Of a stretch of DNA of 7,388 nucleotides, positions 1-4,974 are shown one piece after another. Under the pieces are notes generated by a model. The model was not told the DNA's origin. It saw only the letters and a program-made list of their open reading frames with translations, and ran no database searches. The stretch comes from JARRON01 sp037383845 (lineage in GTDB: Bacteria > Pseudomonadota > Gammaproteobacteria > Steroidobacterales > XN24). Position 1 is the stretch's first letter; every line of letters begins with the position of its first letter. Both the position numbers and the translations under genes were made by a program. Where the stretch lies: NCBI GenBank assembly GCA_037383845.1, contig JARRON010000066.1, positions 1 through 7,388 on the forward strand. Reading direction: 5' to 3'.

Positions 1-23
1 CCTCTCCCCCATAGGGAGAGGGG
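1..23. repeat. Intergenic inverted repeat at the window edge
   Basis: Bases 1-8 (CCTCTCCC) are perfectly complementary to bases 14-21 (GGGAGAGG), with a 5-base loop. No T-run follows on either strand, so it is not a standard intrinsic terminator. Pyrimidine-rich CCTCTCCC/GGGAGAGG hairpins occur often as dispersed intergenic repeats in GC-rich proteobacteria, and this may be one. It is cut by the window edge, so its full extent is unknown. From here to base 270 I see no gene. Confidence 0.35.
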
Positions 24-270
24 CCAGGGAACACCGCACTGGAAGCGCCGACACCTGGCCTGGACTCTTGGTCGACAGTCACAACGTCCGGGGCGGACTC
101 ACCTCGGGTGGCGACGGTACTCGTAAAAGCGACACGAGGGTGGGGAGGCGTTTCCCTGGCGGGATCGCTGCGCCCGTCCAGAAAGAGAAAGACTGGCGCT
201 CGGCGGGACCCTCGGTGCTTACGCCTCGGCGCAGGTCGGCGTCCGGAGTCACGATCCCAGCCCGGCAGAA

Positions 271-300
271 ATAAAAAAAGCCCCGCTTGAAGCGGGGCCT
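271..300 (-). terminator. Intrinsic terminator of the PEP-CTERM gene
   Basis: Read on the minus strand, GCCCCGCTT pairs with AAGCGGGGC around a very short loop (stem about 280-298). It is followed directly by a run of seven T residues and then ATT (279 down to 271). This is a classical GC-rich hairpin with a U-tract. It lies about 97 bases past the stop of the minus-strand PEP-CTERM gene, the only gene that could feed it, so that gene appears to be monocistronic. On the plus strand the hairpin is followed only by a weak TTTAT, so termination is probably mainly on the minus strand. Confidence 0.9.
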
Positions 301-396
301 TTATCAAACCCGGGCTTGTCGTTTGTTGGTTACCCGGGCGGCCAAGCAGGTCCTGCGGATATTATCCCGTCTTCACCTGCTCTCCCCCCTTGGATT

Positions 397-1032
397 TCAC
401 GAAGCCAGTCGCCGCCGGACGAGGCCGATGCCCACCAGGCCGAAGCCGAGCAGCGCGAGTGTGCCGGGCTCAGGCACGCTCATGGAGCCGCCGGTGTAAA
501 TCGCAATGTGCGAGAGGGCCGGCGCGCTTCCGTCAGCAGCAACACAGGCGTCAGAGGCAGCCGCGCTGCGGAATCCGATGCTGAAGTTGCCACCGGTGTA
601 GGTTCCCGGGGCGAACGTCCACCCGGCCCAGCAGTTGCTCGCCTTGAGCACCAACATCCAGCTCTCGGAGAACGTCTGAGCAGAACCGAACGACCAGGTG
701 CCGCTGGAGGCGCCGGGCGCCGTCAGGCCAACGTCCGCGCCCTCGGTCGCGCCTTCGTCAACGTCGAACTTGGTGTAGAAGTCGTAGACGTTGTCCTCGG
801 TGGAAATCTGTCCCGTCGGACCGGGGTCGTTCCCGTATACGGCGCCGTAGCAGTTCTGAGCGCTGTAGACAGTCGCGCCGTTGAGCGCGGTCACGTCTTC
901 CAGCGCGATCCCGACAGATCCGGACGTGCCGCACTTGTACGCAGATACGCTGATCAGCGCCGCGGACGCCGGGCCGGAAACCGCCCAGGCGGCTGCGACG
1001 GTAACGGCGGCAATCAAGTAACGGAGCTTCAT
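397..1032 (-). CDS. PEP-CTERM sorting domain-containing surface protein
   Basis: This 211-residue exported protein has the three marks of an exosortase substrate. It has an N-terminal signal peptide (about residues 1-24, MKLRYL then an Ala/Val-rich core, likely cleavage after PASA). It has a compositionally simple mature region rich in Gly, Ser, Ala and Thr. Its C-terminus has the VPEP motif at about 186-189, a short hydrophobic helix and a terminal RRR cluster at about 206-208. Family knowledge: exosortase (EpsH/XrtA type) cuts at the PEP motif and releases or anchors the protein at the surface. The mature region has four cysteines (about 34, 61, 134, 163), enough for two disulfides. I do not recognise a functional domain in it. 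The ATG at 1032 is chosen because AGGAG lies 8 bases upstream and the signal peptide starts there; a reading-frame extension to 1068 would begin with TTG and add nothing plausible. A sigma-54 promoter lies 5' and an intrinsic terminator 3'. No exosortase gene is visible here. Confidence 0.93.
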   Translation of the reverse strand: MKLRYLIAAVTVAAAWAVSGPASAALISVSAYKCGTSGSVGIALEDVTALNGATVYSAQNCYGAVYGNDPGPTGQISTEDNVYDFYTKFDVDEGATEGADVGLTAPGASSGTWSFGSAQTFSESWMLVLKASNCWAGWTFAPGTYTGGNFSIGFRSAAASDACVAADGSAPALSHIAIYTGGSMSVPEPGTLALLGFGLVGIGLVRRRLAS

Positions 1033-1090
1033 TCGGCAGTCTCCTGTCCCCGAAGGACATATGTTCAATCAAACACGATGCCTTTACATA

Positions 1091-1106
1091 AGCACGATGC
1101 GTGCCA
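1091..1106 (-). promoter_or_regulatory. Sigma-54 (RpoN) -24/-12 promoter of the PEP-CTERM gene
   Basis: The minus strand reads TGGCACGCATCGTGCT. Against the sigma-54 consensus TGGCACG-N4-TTGCW it matches 11 of 12 specified positions; the only mismatch is the first T of TTGC. The invariant GG (1104-1105) and GC (1092-1093) have the required 10-base spacing. Transcription would start near 1080, giving a leader of about 48 bases to the ATG at 1032. Family knowledge: PEP-CTERM systems are often accompanied by the PrsK/PrsR two-component pair, PrsR being a sigma-54 activator, so an RpoN promoter here fits. Neither regulator is in the window. Not tested experimentally. Confidence 0.75.
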
Positions 1107-1190
1107 GCTCAACATTTCTTCCGTTAAACAGTGCGTTAAGGAGGCCGCCCATCGTCGCGCCGCGAAATATGTAATGAATTTCGACACCTC

Positions 1191-1215
1191 AGGGCACCCT
1201 GAACGAGGGTGCCTT
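1191..1215. promoter_or_regulatory. Dyad placed as a possible enhancer (UAS) for the sigma-54 promoter
   Basis: GGCACCCT (1193-1200) and AGGGTGCC (1206-1213) form a perfect 8-bp inverted repeat around a 5-base centre, extended to 10 pairs by a G-U and an A-T pair. Its centre is about 120 bp upstream of the predicted sigma-54 start site, within the usual range for activator binding. Between dyad and promoter lies an AT-rich patch (about 1166-1183) unusual for this GC-rich DNA, which could ease DNA looping. No T-run follows on either strand, so a terminator is less likely. I know no consensus for the likely activator (PrsR type), so the assignment is inference. Confidence 0.42.
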
Positions 1216-1475
1216 GATCCGGGCGTAAACTTTGGCGACAGGCTCGGGTCTCGCGGCCAGGATCTCCGGTCGGAGTAGCTCTCTCGCCCGGCAACCCTCA
1301 ACCCGGGCTGGCCGGTCCCGGGAGGCGTGGCCTGGACAAACCGCCGACGCCCGGCTGCAGGAGTCTCCGGCGCGGGGACGCCGCCTGGGCCCGCGATGCC
1401 GGAGCCTGTTGATCCACCATCTGAGACAGGTGTCACAAATCCTTGTCTCCACGCTCTTTCTCGTCGCATTGTGCA

Positions 1476-1504
1476 TTGCGGTGCCTGGGCGGGTCTGGTA
1501 AACA
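1476..1504 (+). promoter_or_regulatory. Weak candidate sigma-70 promoter for the riboswitch leader
   Basis: TTGCGG (1476-1481) and TAAACA (1499-1504) are 17 bases apart, and TG stands one base before the second element, as in an extended -10. Each hexamer matches only about half its consensus. The predicted start near 1511 would coincide with the 5' edge of the first aptamer, which is the main reason to list it. The real promoter may lie elsewhere in 1220-1510. Confidence 0.25.
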
Positions 1505-1507
1505 GGA

Positions 1508-1600
1508 TGCCACTGACAAGGGCAAACCCGCCGAAAGGCGGGGACGCAAAGCCACCGGTCTAAAGGGTCACTGATCCCAGGACAGCGGGGTTGCCAGGCA
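1508..1600 (+). ncRNA. Cyclic-di-GMP-I (GEMM-I) riboswitch aptamer, first of a tandem pair
   Basis: The sequence carries the GEMM-I core in order: GGGCAAACC at about 1520-1528; a hairpin capped by a GAAA tetraloop (CCGCC-GAAA-GGCGG, about 1528-1541); GACGCAAAGCC at 1543-1553; CCGGTCTAAA, the tetraloop-receptor side; a short variable stem (GGG/CCC, 1565-1578); and CAGCGGGGTTGCC at about 1583-1595. Family knowledge: this fold binds the second messenger c-di-GMP. The base aligned with position 20 of the Vibrio cholerae Vc2 aptamer is G, the c-di-GMP form; A there marks the cGAMP-sensing variant. The closing P1 helix is poor (CTG/CAG plus TGCC/GGCA with bulges), so this copy may fold or bind less stably. 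Four bases on, a hairpin GGGAG/CTCCC (1604-1620) follows without a T-run. Confidence 0.93.
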
Positions 1601-1696
1601 CCCGGGAGTTTCTTGCTCCCCGCCCCGGTGATCCCGTTCCCACAGTCCGGCGGCCGCGCACCTGGTCAGCGACAAAGAAGCTGTAACAGGTCCACC

Positions 1697-1708
1697 GACC
1701 GAAAGGTC
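1697..1708 (+). other. Extra GNRA-capped hairpin between the two aptamers
   Basis: GACC-GAAA-GGTC forms a 4-bp stem with a GAAA tetraloop just 5 bases before the second aptamer. GEMM-I aptamers depend on a GAAA tetraloop docking into a receptor, so this additional loop could compete for or support docking, or it may be chance. Confidence 0.3.
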
Positions 1709-1713
1709 ACGGC

Positions 1714-1804
1714 CACTGAAAAAGGCAAACTCATCGAAAGGTGAGGACGCAAAGCCACCGGTCTACGGGACGCACGTCGTCCTACGACAGCGGGGTCGCC
1801 AGTG
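1714..1804 (+). ncRNA. Cyclic-di-GMP-I (GEMM-I) riboswitch aptamer, second of a tandem pair
   Basis: The same ordered core occurs again: AAGGCAAAC at about 1722-1730; a GAAA-capped hairpin (CTCATC-GAAA-GGTGAG, about 1730-1745, with imperfect pairing at its top); GACGCAAAGCC at 1746-1756; CCGGTCTA; a variable stem GGACG/CGTCC (1768-1772 with 1778-1782); and CAGCGGGGTCGCC at 1788-1800. The closing helix P1 is perfect over 5 pairs (CACTG 1714-1718 with CAGTG 1800-1804), unlike the first copy. Against copy one, peripheral stems vary while core and receptor are kept, as expected for a selected RNA rather than a fresh duplication. The base aligned with Vc2 position 20 is again G, so c-di-GMP is the expected ligand. 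The preceding base is A instead of the G found in copy one. The aptamer ends 158 bases before the lipoprotein ATG. Confidence 0.93.
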
Positions 1805-1836
1805 AAGATGGGAACATACGCGAGCCAATCCGTACC

Positions 1837-1851
1837 GGATCCCCGAGATCC
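1837..1851 (+). other. Leader hairpin downstream of the second aptamer
   Basis: GGATC (1837-1841) pairs with GATCC (1847-1851) around CCCGA. It sits 32 bases after aptamer two, where an expression platform could lie, but no U-run follows, so intrinsic termination is not supported here. Confidence 0.25.
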
Positions 1852-1944
1852 CTCCTGCCTCCCGGCGCGTCCAAGCCGGTGTGTCCCGGCACGCCTTACG
1901 CACTGCACTGCTATCCGTGAGTTCCGCCTTGAAGTGGCCATGTC

Positions 1945-1961
1945 GCGAAGCGGGGTTTCGC
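1945..1961 (+). promoter_or_regulatory. Ribosome-binding region of the lipoprotein gene inside a small hairpin
   Basis: The only purine-rich stretch before the ATG at 1963 is GGGG (1952-1955), with 7-base spacing, a weak Shine-Dalgarno site. It lies in the loop of a perfect 5-bp hairpin, GCGAA (1945-1949) with TTCGC (1957-1961), that abuts the start codon. Such a structure could present or hide the site and be the point where the upstream riboswitches act on translation. The linkage to the aptamers is inference. Confidence 0.35.
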
Positions 1962-1962
1962 C

Positions 1963-3477
1963 ATGGCTATCGAGGGAAATGCACGCACGCGCCTGAGCGC
2001 GCTGGCGTTGGCCACCATCATCACGTTCGCCGCGGGGTGCGGTGGCGGCGGAGGCGACTCCGGCGGCAGCACGGTAACGGGGGGCAGTCCCCCACCCTCC
2101 GGTTCATCCAGTAACCAGATCGTCGAGAACGAGGTCAGCGGCAGCGTCGGCGACGGGCCGATCGTGGGCTCGACCATCGTCGTCAAGTCAAGTTCGAAGA
2201 AGGAGCTCGAGCGCCTGGAGAGCAACTCGCGAGCCTCGTTCACAAAGCTCGTCAAAACCCAGGGCAATAACTATCCACTGCTGCTCGAAAGCACCGGCGG
2301 CACGGATCTCGTGACGGGCGGCCCGCCTGACTTTGACCTGAGTGCGACCGTCGCGCTGCCTTCCGCACGCTCGACCAGCAACCTGAACCCGTTCAGCACT
2401 CTCATCTCGGACGCCGCTGCCCAGACGGGCAACCGGGGCGCTGCCAACCTGGCAGAGAAGACCGAATGGGTGATGGAGCGATACGGGTTCGGGCTCGATC
2501 CCGCGCTGGTTCCGGATCCGATGACCACTCCGATCACCAACAGCAACGTCGCCGTGATGGTCAAGGCCAGCGAGACCTTCGGCGAGATGATCCGTCGGAC
2601 CCGGGACGCACTCGCAGCCGCGGGTTCCGGCAAGAACGGCAACCGGATCATGTTCCACCTGGCCTCGGACATGGCCGACGGCGTCTTCGACGGTGTCGGC
2701 TCCGGCGGGCGCGCCGATCCGCGCGTTGCCGCCGTGGCAACGGTCGCAAGCGCCGCGGTGCTTCTGGAAGCCTTTGCCAACCGACTGCACGTCTACGGCG
2801 TCGACGCCACCAGCGCCATGGACAATGCCATTCGGCAAACACATCCTGCGGCGCCTGCGGGCGCAACGACATCCAGCGTGCGGATTCCGGCAGACGCTCT
2901 CGAGCAGGCCGCGCTGGCACTCGAGGCGACGTCCGCCTTTACCGCCGACCCGGCGATCCGCGACGCCATCGGCGTTGTGCGGAGCGCAGGCTCCGGCTCA
3001 CTGCCCTCCGCCATCGGACCGAAATTGCCCGCCGGGATCCACGACGTTCTCGCCAGGGCGACCCAGGACATGGCCTACGCCAGCGACGCGGAGCTGGAAG
3101 CGGTCAACGCCGTCATCCGCGCCACGGCCCCGGATTCCTACACGGGTGACGCTGGTGGAGACGACGGCGCAACCGGCTCCGACCCTGGCCCCGATCCCGG
3201 GGACAACCTCAGCGGCACCGGCGTCGCCACGGTCCGGTGGACGGCCCCGACCCGGCGGACCGACGGAACGCCCCTTGACGGACTCGGCGGTTTCCGGATC
3301 CGGTTCGGACAGTCCCAGACGTCCCTGAGCAACGTGATTACCGTCAAGAACCCTGGCGCAACGAGTTACGTCGTCGAGGGGCTCGGATCGGGCACCTGGT
3401 ACTTCGCGGTCACGGCCTACGACCTCAAAGGACTGGAAAGCAGCCTCTCCAACCTTGCCAGCAAGACCTTCAACTAG
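1963..3477 (+). CDS. Outer-membrane-type lipoprotein with C-terminal fibronectin III-like domain, c-di-GMP riboswitch controlled
   Basis: This 504-residue secreted lipoprotein has a signal peptide (residues 1-25) ending in the lipobox FAAGC, with Cys26 the lipidated residue and the only cysteine. Gly at +2 fits export to the outer membrane. A low-complexity Gly/Ser/Pro linker follows (27-50). Next is a segment starting with VSGSVGDGPIVGS (about 58-70) that resembles the start of carboxypeptidase-regulatory-like beta domains, then a long mostly helical region (about 140-390) with conserved-looking stretches (LNPFSTL, GFGLDPALVPDP, EMIRRTRDAL, DPRVAA). An Asp/Gly-rich linker (about 393-415) leads to a fibronectin III-like domain (about 418-504; GTGVATVRWTAP, GTWYFAVTAYD). 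I do not recognise an enzyme motif, so a structural or adhesive surface role is inferred. The ATG at 1963 is the first start after an in-frame stop at 1930 and gives a complete signal peptide. The tandem riboswitches sit in its leader. No terminator is visible after the stop. Confidence 0.9.
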   Translation: MAIEGNARTRLSALALATIITFAAGCGGGGGDSGGSTVTGGSPPPSGSSSNQIVENEVSGSVGDGPIVGSTIVVKSSSKKELERLESNSRASFTKLVKTQGNNYPLLLESTGGTDLVTGGPPDFDLSATVALPSARSTSNLNPFSTLISDAAAQTGNRGAANLAEKTEWVMERYGFGLDPALVPDPMTTPITNSNVAVMVKASETFGEMIRRTRDALAAAGSGKNGNRIMFHLASDMADGVFDGVGSGGRADPRVAAVATVASAAVLLEAFANRLHVYGVDATSAMDNAIRQTHPAAPAGATTSSVRIPADALEQAALALEATSAFTADPAIRDAIGVVRSAGSGSLPSAIGPKLPAGIHDVLARATQDMAYASDAELEAVNAVIRATAPDSYTGDAGGDDGATGSDPGPDPGDNLSGTGVATVRWTAPTRRTDGTPLDGLGGFRIRFGQSQTSLSNVITVKNPGATSYVVEGLGSGTWYFAVTAYDLKGLESSLSNLASKTFN

Positions 3478-3776
3478 GACCGGACCGCTGCGCGAGCCGG
3501 CCCAAGGCAGTAGTTATCGCGGGAAGCAGTGCATCGGCCCAGGGACGGGCCAACCTTCCGCCGGCCGCCAGGATGCGTGGACGCTTACGCGGTGGCGTGG
3601 GACCCCGGCCAGGCGACGCGTTGCCGCAGGTCTCCGCGACAACAGCCCCTGCCGGCGCCGTCCGGCTCTCCGGAGCGATCACCGAATGGACCGGTGCCCG
3701 CAGGGAATGCGCGGACAGTGGGCAGGTCGTGCCCCGGCGAATCCGGGGAAGGCCAAGTCCCCGCCCGCGGTTCGGC
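3478..3776. other. Intergenic gap between convergent genes, no gene seen
   Basis: The lipoprotein gene and the acyltransferase gene converge on this 299-base stretch. Open frames across it have the Arg/Pro/Gly-rich composition of random GC-rich DNA. Two hairpins are visible, GGCCC/GGGCC (3536-3551) and CCCCGG/CCGGGG (3732-3748). Neither has a T-run on either side, so neither can be called an intrinsic terminator. Termination here may depend on Rho. Confidence 0.5.
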
Positions 3777-4880
3777 TCAGGACCGGGGAATCCGATCCCA
3801 GGCGCGATAGGCCGCCTTGAGGACCGGTGATCGGATCACCTGCAGGCAGGCGATCTCGGAATGCTCGCCGCGCAGCGCCGCCTTGTACTGGGTGTTCTTT
3901 CCTTCGCCCCCGAGCAGGTCGAACCAGGCCATGCCGTCTGCGGCGGCCCGCTCGATGGCGAATCCCAGGTGTACCCAACCCGGGGACGCGCGCCTGACCG
4001 GGGATTCCGTCAAGGCGGACTGCAGGGTGTATTCCGTCCTGCCGGCGCGGAAATTCAGCATCGCCGAAACTGGCTGCCCGTCGAACTCCAGGAGTGACAC
4101 CACCGGAACACCCCTTGCGGTCTGGCGGTGCGCGATCTCCGCGTGGAAGTCGCCCCAGGGTCCGTTGAACAACGGCCGCCCCCAGCGCTCGCGATGCAGG
4201 CCGTCCATCACCTGCAGGAAATCGTCCAGCGTGCCGGCGTCGGAGCGGCGTTCCCGGACATGGCCGGCGATCTTCATCCGCCGTCTGCCTCCCATCACGC
4301 GCACCCGTGTCCCGGTGCCCAGCTTTCCCACGAAGCTCTTGAAACCGGCCTCAAGCGGAACCGCCCATGCTTCCAGGGCGTCCGCCCTGCGAAGGTAACC
4401 CGATACCTCCCTGGCCATCGCCGAAACGGCCCTGTCGGTCGCACTGCCAAGTTCGGCGTAGTGGACCACCATGTCGTCGAACCCCCCGATCTCGAAGGCA
4501 TGGGCCAGCAAGGCGCCGGCAATCTGTTCATCGTCATGGCGATCGACGACCAGTCCGGCGCGCTCGGAGACTCCCATCCCTTCGCGCCGCCAGGCATTAC
4601 CGACAAGTTCCAGTCGTCTGCCCCGGAGGCCGCCCTTGTGGCGTACGTCGGACAGAGAAAACAGGCCGAGACCCGCGAGTTCGTCTTGCCTCATCGCGGC
4701 CAGGAAGACGGGCTCCAGGTCAAGCAGGGGCGCGTGGATTTCCCACCAGGCAAGCAGCCACTCGGGAGAGCATGCGAGGGGATCGGCGTCGGAGCGGGCC
4801 AGCAGAGCGGACCAGTCGCCCTGGCGGCGCGCCAGCTGGTCCGGCGTCCAGCGCTCGATGCGCATCATGGTCCTGTTCAT
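3777..4880 (-). CDS. GNAT/FemAB-type acyltransferase, CelD/BcsL-like, exopolysaccharide-associated
   Basis: The product (367 residues from this ATG) looks like a CelD/BcsL-type member of the GNAT superfamily (Acetyltransf_6). These proteins are typically about 350-400 residues and often lie in exopolysaccharide or cellulose clusters. Seen here: an N-terminal half with SPEWLLAWWEIHAP (about 38-51) and GNAWRREGMGVSERAGLVV (about 94-112), the usual opening; then a basic patch GGRRRMK; RERWGRPLF (about 230-238); and the C-terminal acyltransferase core with VPVVSLLEFDGQPVSAMLNF (about 258-277) and WFDLLGGEGKNTQYKAALRGE (about 319-339). No signal peptide is visible, so it should act in the cytoplasm on a sugar, lipid-linked precursor or peptide; the substrate is unknown. 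It lies 94 bases downstream of the sugar transferase on the same strand (73 bases from the GTG alternative), so co-transcription is likely. Start is uncertain: GTG 4901, ATG 4880 and ATG 4868/4865 are in frame. AGGA sits 5 bases before 4865, and only weak sites precede the others. Confidence 0.86.
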   Translation of the reverse strand: MNRTMMRIERWTPDQLARRQGDWSALLARSDADPLACSPEWLLAWWEIHAPLLDLEPVFLAAMRQDELAGLGLFSLSDVRHKGGLRGRRLELVGNAWRREGMGVSERAGLVVDRHDDEQIAGALLAHAFEIGGFDDMVVHYAELGSATDRAVSAMAREVSGYLRRADALEAWAVPLEAGFKSFVGKLGTGTRVRVMGGRRRMKIAGHVRERRSDAGTLDDFLQVMDGLHRERWGRPLFNGPWGDFHAEIAHRQTARGVPVVSLLEFDGQPVSAMLNFRAGRTEYTLQSALTESPVRRASPGWVHLGFAIERAAADGMAWFDLLGGEGKNTQYKAALRGEHSEIACLQVIRSPVLKAAYRAWDRIPRS

Positions 4881-4974
4881 GATGGACTCTGAAACAGACA
4901 CGAGGTGATCCGCCCGGAGGTCGACCCGACGCCCGGTTCGCGAAGCCGCGGCACGGGCGACGACCGGACTGCCG

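Noticed and set aside
1033..1068. A 12-residue longer start for the PEP-CTERM protein
   Set aside because: It would begin with TTG, has no clear ribosome-binding site and would put a polar Cys-containing stretch before the signal peptide, while the ATG at 1032 has AGGAG at 8 bases.
1496..1511. GG-N10-GC spacing resembling a sigma-54 promoter in front of the first aptamer
   Set aside because: Only a few consensus bases match beyond the GG and GC, and transcription from it would start inside the aptamer and remove its 5' strand.
1802..1996. A GTG-started 64-residue open frame beginning in the P1 helix of the second aptamer and overlapping the lipoprotein start
   Set aside because: No ribosome-binding site is seen, the composition is Arg/Pro/Ser-rich as in chance frames, and it would have to start inside the aptamer. 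A leader peptide cannot be excluded but is not supported.
3732..3748. Hairpin CCCCGG/CCGGGG after the acyltransferase gene as a terminator
   Set aside because: No T-run follows on either strand, so it is not an intrinsic terminator by sequence.
3690..3770. Sequence with GGTGCC and GGGAA reminiscent of a cobalamin riboswitch
   Set aside because: The required B12-box and GCCCCCGCAACTGT-like core are absent, and no gene starts downstream on the plus strand.
4128..4892. Long plus-strand frames opposite the acyltransferase gene, and similarly 5158-6519 opposite epsB
   Set aside because: These are antisense shadows of genes with clear family motifs in GC-rich DNA; their products are Arg/Gln/His-rich with no recognisable domain.
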